Assembly: GCA_037577475.1 (NCBI GenBank)
Contig: CM075192.1
Span: 18,084,908 to 18,148,907, forward strand
DNA length: 64,000 nt
DNA from: Chaunax sp. Z400
Lineage: Eukaryota > Chordata > Actinopteri > Lophiiformes > Chaunacidae
Direction: 5' to 3'
Shown here piece by piece: positions 24,253-37,500 of the stretch (position 1 is its first letter; the number at the start of each line of letters is the position of its first letter). The position numbers and the translations under genes were made by a program. A model generated the notes under the pieces. It was not told the DNA's origin. It searched no databases and saw nothing but the letters and a program-made list of their open reading frames with translations.

Positions 24253-27200
24253 TCCTTCTATGCAGTCTTTGTTTGTTTACACTGAACATAACAACAGTGG
24301 CATAACACCGCCTCACTGTGTTTTTTTTCTGCAAGCAGAACTGGTGTTACATATAACCAGGGATCCACATGATATTTTGGGTCTGGTTCTCAAAGGAGCA
24401 CCTGAAGATGTTGCTTGATGCTCACCTTTTGCACTGCATGAAGCCGACATGTTTTAGGTCACTTTCATCACTTGTAGTCATTTGATTGGCTGGTAATATC
24501 CTCCATATTTTCAACAGTCTCTTGCCTCCACGCAGACCATCTAATATTGTGAAACTTCCCTTGTATAACAAAGGCAATGATATTCTCACCACATTCTTTT
24601 TGCAATACGCAGACAGAATCGGTCAGGATCTAATGTTAATTCATGTTCTGTGTTCTTCTGCAGATCCAAATGGTGTCACAGACAGTCCAGGTTCATGCAG
24701 TGAAATTGTTTATAGTAAATCAGCTCTCCTCCTGGACTCAAACTGTAGTTTCCAGTGTCCTGTATTTTGTACATCTGCCATCCTCTGCAACCACCTCCCT
24801 AGTGACTCCAGTGCGGTACATAAATCTGGAGTTTCATTCAGTGAAATAAACTCTGAATATGATACAAGTGGACATTACATTTCCTTAAAATTGTATTTGC
24901 TTTTAAATATTTGTTTCTAGGAGATAGGGTTGATACATCAATACAACACAAAACAAAGAAATCCCCTGGAAAGCTCCCACTTCTTGACATAATGCAAAAG
25001 GCAACATAGCTGTTGGGGAGCAGCAGAGGTGCTGTGAAATGTCCGTGTGTGGGTCTTTGCATTAATTTGGAGAAATAAATCTGTTCGGGTGGATGCACAC
25101 AAACAAACTGTGCATACTAAGTGTTCATGCCACAAAAGGGCTGGAGACAAACTGATTTAGCTCGTATACCTGAGGACTTTACACAACCCCAACAACTACT
25201 GTACCTTCTTCATCCACACACATGCAGTAGTAAGGGTTGGAGTGGTCAGGAATTAAATTATTTGAATTTTGATGATTATATTTTCCCTCTGTCAGAACGA
25301 TTCTAGGCTAGTCAAAAAAACATTAGCTCATTGCTGACAATGGCTATGGATTTGTCTGGTCAAAGGCTGAGCCCACAACCAATGCTGTCTGCTTTTAAGG
25401 CAAGTCTGAGAGCAGAATTCAATAAACAATACCCAGGCACTCTGAGTGGCAACAAATGTCATTAAAGGGAGAAGGAGGGTCGCTCTGTGACTGTTGTTTG
25501 CCTGAGCTGAGATGCATCTGTTTGATTGATGTTTTCATTTCATCTAAGAGTGACAATCACATCACAGTTTCTGTGACCATATTGAGGGACAAATGCATAT
25601 TATGAGTATTGTGAATATTCTTGAGCTCCTTTTTGTTTTACATCCAAATATAGTGCTTTTATCTTATTTAAGTGATGGCTGCTCAGACTTCCAGCCCATC
25701 TTTATAGCTCTCAAATGTTGGATAAAAGACAGTTCGGGAAGATAATATATTCATATTGTGCTGCAGAGATGTGTCTCCTCCGTGCCTTTTATAAATTGGG
25801 GTCAGGTGATATCTGTCATAGCAGAAAATGTGCTTAGTGCTGACAAAGTCGTGTTGACATTATTTAGAGAGGGAAGCACAAAAATAAAAAATAATAGTAT
25901 CCCAAGAGGCAGGGAGGAGAAGAAATTAAATTGCCTCTCCACAGCTCTTGTTAAGACTGAAAGCCAGCCCTCCATTCATATTCACACCTCCACAGAGACT
26001 GTGAGAAATATTAATATTAGTATTAACAAATGCACTGTCCTTTTTGGGTCTGACGCTGGTTGCAAGTGTACTGATAACATTTTTTCTCATTGACAAGTAA
26101 AATTTGATGGATTAGGCATATTAGAAATATGGCTATTAGCCATGCCTCAATAGGCTGATGGGTGTTGTGAAACGCAATGAATAGAAATTCCTGTGCCGAT
26201 GTTTCAATCGAATTTGAGAATTCCATATTGAAAGTAAACAGATCCTCTATAAACCAAGAAATGTAGTAATTTGGGTTTCACAGAATCTTCTCATTGAAAC
26301 AGTTGTGATGAGCCTCATTCTAGAACAAAACTGCCAACACAGCTTTTAACTGTTCCTGCCATGTTGAGCATTCTGCTTTTGTTTGGTCTAATTTGGATTT
26401 TTCAGGCTTATTTCCCATTTAAATCCCCTCAGGTAGCACAAGCACATATTCAAAGCAGTGAGGAGGGGAAATAATGAAGTGCACGGACAGAAAGCCAGTC
26501 ACAGGGGCTTCAGAATAGTATTAGCAGTGCTTATCATTAATTTCACAGTGATCAGTTCAGAGAAAATTCCGCATGACGAAAATGCCGTGATGGTCAATAT
26601 GAGTCTCATTACGGTGCATGGTGTGGAAGACAGAGTTTGTTTACAGACAAAAACAATGAGTGTAAGCAATTCTGCTTGCAATATATTAATTGAAGCTTAA
26701 CAGTTTTACAAAAAGGTCATTTGGACTTACTTCAAACTGTATAATGTAAGCACAGTTGAGAAGAGTTATTGATAAGAGAATTTGCAGACTTAGGTGAAAA
26801 GGCATGGGGAGTTACTTTTAATCCATTAAAAACAGGATAGTCACAACTGCTGCCTAAAAACCCTTGGCTTTAATATGCAGCATCATGAGAAACACTCATT
26901 GTGACTGAACAAAGTTTAGTCAGGTGTTCTGTCATGCTTATGTGCTGTCGTTGTTTTCTGTAAGGTGGGATTTTTCAAACTTCAGATAAACTTGCAGGGT
27001 TTTTTTTGTTGATCATTCAGAAGAAACTAAGACTAATAGTCTACTCTCGCCTTTCTGCACTAAATACAAAAAAAAAAAAAGCTGAGCTGCAATTTTTACC
27101 ATTTCATTTATTTGCAGGTTTTCATCATAAAGCCAAGTATTAGGCCAGCATGAAATTTGTACCACTGAACTCTCACCAAGGACATCCTCTTGTGAACATG

Positions 27201-27761
27201 AACGAACATCTGTCCCTAATTCCTTGGCATAATATTTGGCTAAACATTTCATTTTAAACCACAAATGTCAACCTGATGGTGACACAAGACTAACTGAATA
27301 TGGACCTTGAATATCTGAACAAAATTTCTTGGCATTCTATCTAATAGGCCTAGAAATATTTCAGTGTGGAGTTAACAACATTAGTTGGCTTAAGACTGGC
27401 CAGTCCCCAAATTAAACATATTTGTGATACATTTGAAGTATCTCAAACATTGTCCTCAGTGGCAGTCTATACCTCTGCTGCTCATCGTGATTTGATGTTT
27501 TGTTTTGACAGCTACATATTTCTGCTGTATAATTTTGTGTCTGGGAATGAGACTTGACAATCAACTGTCCTTCTCCAGAACAGATGACACTCAGAAACAT
27601 CCCAGACGCTTTTTATTACAACCAGAAGTGATAATAATGAAAGAAAATGCAACAAAACGGTGGTTTTATCTGTCAGTATTGTTAATTGAATTAAACTGTA
27701 TCAGTAGTGAGTACAGTTATATATTAAGAAACTTCAAATGTACTGAATGTATTGAACAATG
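24253..27761. other. Gene-free stretch, nothing firm recognised
   Basis: A 144-codon plus-strand frame at 24486-24920 is open but shows no recognisable domain. It lies beside simple sequence and I do not call it a gene. The rest is AT-rich unique-looking DNA. Confidence 0.5.
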
Positions 27762-27895
27762 AGGTAGTCACGACAGAAATTCAAGCTGTGACCAAAGGTC
27801 GTTGGTTCAATCCCTGGACTCACAGGATAAACCTGAAAAGCAGCACCTGTCCACTCAATACCTTAGCTTCCCGTTGTGAACGTGACACATTCCTG
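27762..27895 (+). mobile_element. tRNA-derived SINE fragment
   Basis: Perfect pol III B box GGTTCAATCCC (27804-27814) in the context GTGACCAAAGGTCGTTGG, then CACCTGTCCACTCAATACCT, matching the head and body of a teleost tRNA-derived SINE. The A box (GAGGTAGTCACGACAG) is decayed. Confidence 0.55.
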
Positions 27896-28280
27896 AAAAA
27901 GAGAGCATGACTCGTAACTCCCCTGAATAAATGGAGGTGACAAAATAATGAAGCCATTAACTATGGGACTTAATTTAGTTGTGAAGACCAGTGTAATTGC
28001 TTTATTTGAATTTCTGTAGAAGACATCTTTATCATGTTCATTGTCAAACTTGCCATGGTATGACACTTTAATGTTTGACTAAATGAGAGATCATGGCTAT
28101 CGTAAGGACAAGTATCCACCATCCTAAAATAAATACTACTGTTTTCACTGCTTAACAGCACGATATAATAAATATATTATACCTCATGAAATTAACAATG
28201 ACTTTGTAAAAGTCCATTGATTGTGAATGAGTGTTTAATTTGGTTCTCAGGGTTACTAGGATGCAGATTATGTCCATTAT

Positions 28281-28860
28281 TTAATAGGATATGAAAGTAT
28301 GGCCAAGCAGTGGTGGCCATTTTGGAAAAATGGATGCCACATCCACCAGGGTGCGAGTTTGTGATTGCCCAATATTTAAATTCATCTCTAATGTATTACT
28401 GAGCAACAGTAGAAACCCATATGTGCAAGTTAAATCTGGACTTGTCACTAAATGTGATCTCCGTCCACTGTGCAATGAGCCATAACATCTGTAACATCTG
28501 TGCTGCACGTGTCTGCAGAGTTCCAGCCATCAGCATCATCAGCATCACAATTGCCTGGTCACGTAAGTTTTGCGGAAGCCGTGGCATCATCAGTTGTTTT
28601 AGTAGGGCATTAATTAGACCCGGTGAATTATCGACTTGGCCAGGACTTTTCGATCATGCACAAAAAAATCTCACCAACACCATCATTTACTCTGAAATGC
28701 ACCAATGACCGTTATGGCTATGGTATGACTAAATGATGGTTATTGATGATTTAACATGTTTTGGTGTATCACATGCTTGTTTCAGTAGATTAGGGCAAGT
28801 GAAAGGAAAATATTGGGTTTTTTAAATTATGTGTTCCTACTGTTGCTCAGTATATCAATG
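28281..28860 (-). mobile_element. Internally deleted Tc1/mariner-like element
   Basis: A minus-strand frame (28396-28590) begins MPRLPQNLRDQAIVMLM, like the N-terminal helix-turn-helix start of Tc1-like transposases. After a short stretch it jumps to QWTEITFSDKSRFNL, the block with the first catalytic Asp, so roughly 100 residues between the two are lost. Inverted arms of 20 bp, TACTGAGCAACAGTAGAAAC (28397-28416) and its reverse complement at 28833-28852, match at 19 of 20 positions and probably mark element ends or an inverted duplication. Not functional. Confidence 0.6.
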
Positions 28861-31800
28861 AGCAGATTTGGAGATTAAATTACAAAATGATCAATTGTTA
28901 TGATATATATTGAGCTATGCTGCCCCAATAAAACTCCAGGCACAGGTGGTTGTTATTGCTGAATGATAATAAAGATTTGATGTTGTGCTTGTTATCTGAT
29001 GCACAAGCTAAAAAGGAGATATAGTGAGGATAATGCATTTTCTGGCAGATTTCTGAAAATAATACAATACTGTACAAGCTTGAACTAATTCTTGACACAC
29101 GATATATCAGTTTACAGCAGTGCAAAAAACACCATGATCCCAGATTGGCCTGACAACGGGACATAGGAGTAAGAGGGGAGTAGGCGGGGGTTGAGATGGG
29201 TTGGGGCCAGATATCTTCCCATAGATCAAGCAACTTGAATGAGTCCTTAACCGGAGCACTTGTCAATCATAATTGATCTTGAGTGGCGGGGGCGGTGGGA
29301 GATGAGGATGAAAACATGCAGAGAGCAAGACAAGAGAAGAGGGAGAGAATAAGCCCCTTCCCTGGAAGATGCTGGCACCTTTTAAGAAGCCAGGGCCCTG
29401 AGGACTCCTACGCCCTTTCCCCGTCTTCAAGCTCAAACCCATTTCTCCCGCATCTCTCTCGCCTCTCCTCATCTTCCTTATCAAAGAGACTCTCCACTAT
29501 AATCAGTGAAAAAGAGCCTCTTAGCAGCTGGGAGTAAGAGGGACACATTAAGAAGCATATGGACAAACTTCAATTTTGGATTCATTCTGAAGTCACAGGG
29601 AGCACAGTTGAAAATAAAGAATAGACCTTGGCAGGCAGGAAATGACCTTTATCTGCACATTGAAATGCTCCCTATTTTCCAGCAAGTGAAAGTCAAATGC
29701 ATTAGCAACTGCTTTTGTTGAGCTGTAGTCTTGTGGAAAAGACTTATTATCATAGATCTTACACTGTCACTGTAATTATCTTTAAGAAAATCTCTGTCTA
29801 TGCCTTTTACCCCCTGGTGCAGGTTTTTTGCCCTGTTAGTCCCTTTCATTGTACAGTACGCCGCAAACATCAAGCAATTTGGGGGAAATTGCAGCACTGT
29901 TAGATTGCATGTCTTCTGTATTAGAGACACCGTGAAGCAGACATCAGGAGCGGAGTGGTGAGATTAAACTAGACTCTTAGAGAAATTACATTTTAAAGTG
30001 TATGTATTCACCTCCAGCTCATCCAGCAGGGTGAGGATACTCTGAAACATTATTATAATGCATTTCGTTACTAGGCTCCTGTAGATTTCACCTTATTGTT
30101 GTTGTTTTTTTGTAATCTTGCATCTTTATCATGCAAAATCAAATTTTAACTACATGGCCAAAACTATGCGGACATGGCAATGTTATTTTTGGTTTCTGGC
30201 TCTTTTTCATGGTAAGAAATGTGCTTATACGCTTTATTGCCAAGGGTTAGATGAGAAGATCGATACCCCTCTCATGTGTGTCATCAGCCAATTACTTTAG
30301 CATAAAAACTTTGTACATCAGTCATGACAAGACCCCAGGAGATTACAGCTCCAGGCCAAGAAATAGTCCAGCACATATCTCTTTGGTTTTTGTGCAGATT
30401 AAATGAGATATGGCATGTTAATTAGTGATCTAGATCTGCCGGTGGGCAGATTGTGTTACATTTGGACAGAAGCAGGATAGCTGTTTCCCCTGGTTACCTG
30501 TGTTCATGTGTAGCTCCATATTTAGTGAATCAATAGGATATGGGTATCCACTGATTCAGCTCAGCAAAAAGGTAAATATAGACATTTCCCAAACCTTTCC
30601 TTCAAGAGAAGTATTTATGCTGCTGTATACATTCATATTTAAGACAGTTTACTTCTAGCTTTGATGCAGCAGCTTTGGGGATGAAAGAAACTGTGTTTAG
30701 CATGAGAGAGCTTTACTTCCTCTTTGAATTGAAGTGGGGACTTCATACCCCAGCATCACGTCGCCCATTGTTGTGGTGGTGTTGAATTGTACTGCCTAGT
30801 CAGATAGGTTTTACTGTTACTTTGTCCACTCTCATTGATATAAATGAAATGGAAGAAATAATAGAAAGACCTACTGTATCAATATAATGCAATCCAATCC
30901 AACCGCACCACAAACTGTGATCATATATTTGAATCAACCCCTCTTAAAAACAGTTTCAACGAAAATTGAACATTACAACGTTCATTAAAGGAGGGTTTTT
31001 ATTAGACTGCCTTAAATTGGCATCGGAGTGAGTACAGTGCTTAAACTATTTATAGACATTTAATATGAAAATGTTTGTTTTTTGGCAAAACTATAGAATT
31101 AAATGAATTAACTGTGACTTCACCAAATTGATGCAAAATCCAATTGTAACATAAAATATACCTGCTCATTAATTGGCTACATTGAAAGGAAAAGATATTT
31201 ACAGGACAGCAACATACAGTCAACTTAAACTGAGTTTGATTTTATTCTGGATTAGACACGTCAGAGGTTTTATTTATTTATTTTCTTTAGGCAGACAGCC
31301 TGCCTCTTTATTCATGTAATTACGAACAGCAGGTATGATGTGAATTTTAATATGCCACATTAACAAACCAGCCTTCATTGGAAGTGAAGCTGTGGTTTAT
31401 TCAATATTTGCATTTCAAAAGCACACAGAACTAAAATATCAGAGCCAATCAAGTTTCAGAAATGTACTTTCTCTAATTATTATTTTTTACAAGATCCACT
31501 TACAGTTTTATTCAGCAGCTTGTTTTGTGAGCAATAAAGTTAAGGCAAATGCTGGTAAAATCATCTCTTTGACAGGAGTCCAGTGCTGGTTTCAGGGGTT
31601 ATTTTTGATCCGAAAGGTCAAATATTGCTCGTGAATTTGGGAATCTGGAAGCTATTTTGGCAGATGAGCAAAATATTTTGTGGCTGATGTGAACATCGAT
31701 ATATATCTGCCGATGAGTTATGGACAGTTCAATGTGAGTAACTAAGTTCTTTAAATAGGTACTGGGGACCTTATTTACCTCAACTACATAAAAAGTCCAT

Positions 31801-32554
31801 ATGAAGCAGGCTTCTATTAGAGACACGTGCCGTTATTTCTATGCAATCCCTTCCCTTGATAAGTACTGTATAAATGCTCATGTTTTAATACATAGCCTTG
31901 TTTTTTCCCTGGCTGTTATCAGAGGCCTGGCTTTTGATTGATTATTGTTTTTTTTCATTTTTTTATTTGAGAAAATACAGTACACTGAGGAATGTGCAGT
32001 GGTGAAGAAGACAAAGAACTAAAGAGACCCGCTGGTCAGTTTCCAGAGAGCCATATAGTGAAGTCTATTTCATTTCTGAGCTCCTCAGCTGCCCCTTACA
32101 CTCCCCCCGAATTAAATGACCACTGGCAGGGACGGAGGATGTCTTTGGCGAATGAGTAATACTGTTGCAGCATAAACAAAAAAAAAAGTTCCCACTAGTG
32201 CCATCCCCTCCCCAGTCTCTTCTCCTGGTTAATTTCCTTGGAGCCCGCAGGGCCAGCCGGTAGGGGGATTTGACAGAAGACTTCTGACAATCCTGAGGAG
32301 AGCTGACACCAAGAACGCCAGCCGCTCCATTGCTCGCGGACAGATTGGAAGATGCTCAGCAGGCAGAGAGCAGATGAGACAAACGAGAGTAGCCAAGAGG
32401 GCTGCTTTTGCAGAACTGGCCAAGTCTGAAATGTCTGAGAGGGCCACTGTGGGCACACACTGCCACACAGAGGCTATAACTCATACCTCAGCCACCTGGC
32501 TGCAACTAAATAAACCTGCAGCCGCTCCATTTACTCCATTTCAATCATCCCATG
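28861..32554. other. Gene-free stretch with some regulatory-looking sequence
   Basis: No coding exon was recognised. A locally GC-richer block (29160-29530) and an ATTA-site-rich block (30380-30570, with GTTAATTAGTGATC and CCCCTGGTTACCTG) lack repeat signatures. Either could be regulatory. Confidence 0.4.
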
Positions 32555-32990
32555 TCATTCAGGAATTATATACCTGATCATTAATTAGGTGAATGGATCA
32601 TATGCATGCAGGGCTAAAAACACATCTGAGAGGAATAGTGACAGTTTAGGCAAATGGAGCTGTGCAGAAATATTTGTGTCACCTTCCTCTGAAATCAAAA
32701 CTGATATGAGCTCAGTGTGTAACTTAGCTTTTAATGGAGCCCCATTTGGCAATTGGCAGCTTGCAGCTCCCACATTTCAGCCATGCCATTGTGACCTTTC
32801 ACAGCAGAATTTACAAGCCCGTAATAAGTTCAAAGTGAAATTCCGAGGAAAAATTCATCAGCTCTTTTCTCCCCTCTATCCACATTTCTGGCACTTACAA
32901 TATAAATAGGATGCAGCCATTTGCGGCTATCAATGTCAAATCACAGCAGATTATTCCTGTGTCATGGGAACATAAGCCAGTGTTTGGTGC
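32555..32990. promoter_or_regulatory. Best candidate conserved non-coding element in the window
   Basis: About 430 bp with no repeat or coding signature, dense in motifs typical of vertebrate developmental enhancers: CATTAATTAGG, ATATGCATGCAGGG (octamer-like), TTTAATGG, CAATTGGCAG, GTGACCTTTCA (nuclear-receptor-like half site) and TATCAATGTCAAA. The function is inferred from motif density alone. Confidence 0.3.
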
Positions 32991-34204
32991 AGACAAATAG
33001 TACAGAGAGAAGAATAGAGAGAGGCAAGCTCAAACAGACCCTCAGTATCAGGAGATGCTGAGGGTCTGCAGGCAGACAGAGGAAAACATGTCACTCAAGC
33101 TGTTTGAATCTGATGAATTTTTAGTGCTGTGTTGATTCTTGGCAGGCCACAATGTACCCAAATAGAAAGTGCTGTTTTGATTCCCACTAGGAAAATTGTG
33201 GAGAGAAATCTTGACAATTATTCGAAGGAATATATTTCTGTGTCACCAATTTGCATTCTTTATTCAGCATCTGCCAAGACCTTGATCTGCCAGAAAATCA
33301 TGAAGCACCAGTCGTTACAATCAGCGCCTCAGCCAAGGACAACTATTATAAACCTACCCACCATCTTAAAGCACTAGAAGACAGAAACTGCAGGGGGAAT
33401 GGAAAGAGATGGAAGGCTGAATTAGGTTTCCATCCAGGGCCTGGACTGCTGGGAGAAAAAAGAAAAATCAGCCCTGGCATTTTCACCTCAGATTAGCACT
33501 CCACATCGGTCGAACACCACCCATCAGAACACTGTCCTTGAGGTCCGCTTAGAAATGCATTCTAAAGTATTCCCCCAAACCACTACAAAGCTGAAGTGTT
33601 GTGGACAAATTTACCAGTGCAAGAGGACATATGTACTGTACTTTGTGCTGAGAAAAGAAGATTTTCATAGAGGTCCTTGTGTGTTTGGATGAATTTAGTG
33701 TTGACATTTTGAGCAGATTATTTGGCCAATTGAAAAGAACAAAAATTGTCTGCTAATTTGGTAATCAATGTTGCTTTTGTGTTTCATATCACAGTAAATG
33801 GATTGGATTAATCAAACAATTTGTTGACATTTGTTTGTGATGGTTTTTTCCCCTATTATTATACTATTTAACTATTTTCACTATTTAAAAAAAGACAAAC
33901 AATCAATCTTTTCAGCACATACAGAATATCAATAATGAAGCATATCAGTGGTTGCAGTCTTCTCTACATTCATGGGTTAACTGACTATATTTAGATACAG
34001 CAGTTTTGGATCGTAATATTTCAAGTCATAGACCCTCACATTAACACATATTTGATCACAGATCGCTGTTCATTTCTGCCCCCGGATATCATGTAGCTGA
34101 CTGCTGTTATTTTTAATAGAAGACTTTACTTCTTTCATCATAATGGGAAAAAGAATACAGGTGAAAATAACATTTCATTAGAATTACTCCTTCCAAAACC
34201 AAAG
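32991..34204. other. Gene-free stretch, nothing firm recognised
   Basis: An 81-codon plus-strand frame (33251-33496) is open but shows no domain or splice pattern. Nothing else was recognised. Confidence 0.5.
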
Positions 34205-34517
34205 ACCATTCTTTGTCACATACAATCAAACTCTAAATAAAGGTTAAATTAATTCTCTACATTTAACCCATCCCTGAGGAGCAGTGGGCAGTCAATTTAC
34301 GACCCCAGGGGACCAGCTAATAGCCAGTACCGTGGTCAAGTGTACTGACAGGAGAATTAACCTAACATACATGTGGTTGATGGGGGGAATCTGGAGCATC
34401 CAGAGGAAGCGCATTCAAGGAAGGGGAGAAGATGCTAACTCCACATAGGAAGGCCTTACCCATGCCTAGGAATCGAACCAATGATCTTCTTACTATTGAG
34501 TCAGCGCTACAGCTCCT
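34205..34517 (-). mobile_element. tRNA-derived SINE, diverged copy
   Basis: The minus strand starts with a tRNA-like head (A-box-like TGTAGCGCTGACTC, perfect B box GGTTCGATTCC). It continues TTCCTATGTGGAGTTAGCAT and CTTCTCC, the same middle part as the copy at 48990-49352. It then runs through GTTAATTCTCCTGTC to GCCCACTGCTCCTCAGGGAT and GGGTTAAATG, typical of a widespread teleost SINE. Confidence 0.65.
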
Positions 34518-37500
34518 GTTATGCTAATTTCTAGTGACTTGAATTTAATTTGAAACTATTCCTAATTTTGTCCTGGATCCCCCTCCAGGATCCCTTCGGG
34601 GGCTCCCTAGATCCCACCTTGGAAACTACTGCTCTACCTGTGCAGTAAAACTTCTACATCCCAAACCCCCTCTCCTTGTAGCTTATTGGTGAGCCTCCAT
34701 TATTCATATTCAAACCTGATTAATAGCTGATTGTTTCACATTCAAATAGCAGTTAGTGTTGGTAACAGCTCCCATGAGGTCAAGAGGAAGTCTCTCCCTC
34801 CCTCTGTTCTGATTCTATATATTCACACCTGGCTGCCAAATAATGATGTGTGGGAGTGAGAATGTGTCCAGGGCAGTACTGGCTGCTATTCCTTCAACTA
34901 ATGGTGGCCATGTCCAGCTTCTGATTAATTAAACATCCCTTGGGGTCAGAGAGTCATGGAGGGAGATGTAATTTATCATCTGGCTCATGCGTAATGGAGT
35001 GTGGTCTACTGCAGAGTCCCTCATTAAGAGTGATAAACTCAGCTGTTGTATCCAAGGCCTCTGCACAAACCAGTGAGGCTAAAGGCACAACATGCTGATG
35101 TGTTTTCTCAAAGAACTGTTGCTATTTGCTCCTGGAACCCAAACAAGTGTCACTGTAATCTTCAGCCCTTCAGCTTTCCCTGAATCCCCAACGTCAAGGA
35201 TTTACAATATAGTCTGATTGTTTTTAGGGAATGTTTTTCCTCCGGTGGCCATTTACAAAATATATGCTCAATAATGTAACCCTAACTTAATGCAACTAAG
35301 TTGCCATTAAAAAACTGTGACCATGGGTGATATTAGGTTGGATGCCATTTGACAATACATCACATCTCACATGTGGCTGTCATCCCTCTTGGTTCAACTC
35401 TTCTTTGATGGTGCAGTTTGTCTGTGCTTGGAATATCCTGCCATGAGTTTTGAGATGGTTTCCTTTTGTTATGCTGATGTGATTGGGTCCCTTTGAAGCC
35501 TCACACACAATTTGGACTTTTCATTTCCAGATGTATAAACTGCCGTAGCCTCGTAGTGTATGCATATCAACCCTCTTGGTTTTCTCATGCTGAATGACAT
35601 TCACATCTGATACAGAGGAAAATGAGCTGTGAACACAACACTACAATTTTAACATCTTTTAGGTTTATATGGTAAGCTTGTTAGTGTGCTGTTGCCTGTG
35701 CAGTAACACTCATTTGAAGTGCTGTGTCTGGCCACCTGACAAATTTAACTTGAGTATTCAACTCCCAGCAGATATACCTGGCTGCTAAATGCACTGCAGT
35801 TATTGTTTTAACTGAAAACAGCTACATGCTGTAGCCAAATTAATGTGAGACTGAACCTGAACAAAGGTGTAGGCCATAAAAGCAAAACAATTATTTAAAA
35901 AGCTTTGTAGGATCAGAGTGGAGCTGCAGATTTGGCTGATAATTCTCCGAGGGTTAATCATTATGAACAACTCTTCACATTGCACAGTCATTTGATTCCT
36001 TGTTATCATGCAAATATTTAGCTTAGCTGCTTTGACCTTGCTCAGCGAATACGATTGTACAAAAATGGCAGAATTGCAACTAACAGGATTTTCCAACAAC
36101 CAAAAATGCAAGAAGAGCATAAAGAAAAGGCTGGAAACTAGCTTAACATATGTGACTATATGTACTGAAAACAAATTAACTAGCCAGCTAACTGCAGCCT
36201 GGCAACACAGATATACCTTTCCACCATCTGGCTAATGCAGCTGAATGGCGAGCCATCTCTGACATCACAAATACAACTAGAAGGACACTCAGAGTGCCTT
36301 CCTCTGCCAAGGATGCAGCATGGCCCGCAAACACCAAGGGGCCTAAATTGCTAAAATTACCGGCTTAATTATTATGTGCATGTAAATCTGGATAATCGTT
36401 CTTTTTCAGTGAACTTTATAGCCCAGGTAAAAAAGTATCTAAGACAACAGAATAACCAAGGATTGACATATCAAAGGTTTTATTGCTCCTATATCAATTT
36501 AGTAGTATGAAAGGAAGACAAGTTTTTAAAATTCTATTTAATACAACTCACCTTTGTGTAAGTCTCTCTTCACACAAAAAATTATTTTCTATGACATTAA
36601 GGTAATTCAGAAAATACTGTCTCTTCTGACGGCCCATGTTCTGGCTAGAGCTAAATGATCTTTTATCTTTTTTGCTTTGCAAAACTAAGCTCATCTATTC
36701 TAACATAATGGAAATGTAACTTGATACTTCAGAAGAGAGACAGGGATGAACTGGGACCAATATGATGTAACTATTACAGGGAAAGAGACTTTGAAATCTC
36801 TTTTATCTTGGTGTAATGATGTGAGGTGAGAACATCTCACCCTGGATGGTCCGTTTTCCCACAGTGAGCTTATTTGCTGTATCTATAATATGGATTATTT
36901 CAAATATTTATGAAAATTACAGTCTTTTATAACCAACCACAGACTCACCTGTGGGATTGCAAAATGTCAGAAATAATTAATTGTATTTGTAATAATAATT
37001 TGGGTTTTCAGTGCCTTTTTCCCTTTTTCATGTATAGTGAAATCTAACTGGCTATCATCCCCCTCAGACAAGACTTGAACGGCAGCAAAGAACAGAGTGA
37101 AACACCGATTCACTTGCACTCTGTAAATTGGTCTGTGATCACATCTTTCCTCTTGTCCTCAGTATATGCAGCAATATGGCTTGAGGAGCATGCTGCCGCT
37201 CATTGCTTGCCATTTCCAAGCTTCTCCTGCTGAGCTGTGTAGGCGTGACTCACCAGATCTTCCCCCTGCCAGGCAGAGAACAGCCATGAGGCCCCACAGC
37301 TAAACCCCTGCTGGAATATCAGAGCATCTGTCCCCCCCCTGCAGCTTGCCTTTCAAACAGTGCAAGGCCATCTTCTCCTAGCACCAGCATTTTTCAAAGA
37401 CACAGTTTACGCCTGGGGAATACATTATCATCACATCCCAAGCCCATCTGGTAGACCAACACCTGGGAAGGCGTTTTCGCTTATTCTCAGGCCCACACCA

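Noticed and set aside
29263..29537. GC-richer block with frames on both strands, considered as a first exon or promoter
   Set aside because: CpG content is low, no clear donor follows any ATG, and the frames are Ser/Pro/Arg-rich without domain character.
34560..34640. GGATCC-rich stretch ending ACCTTGGAAACTACTG, considered as a transposon end
   Set aside because: Only one short segment resembles a known element. No inverted partner was found nearby.
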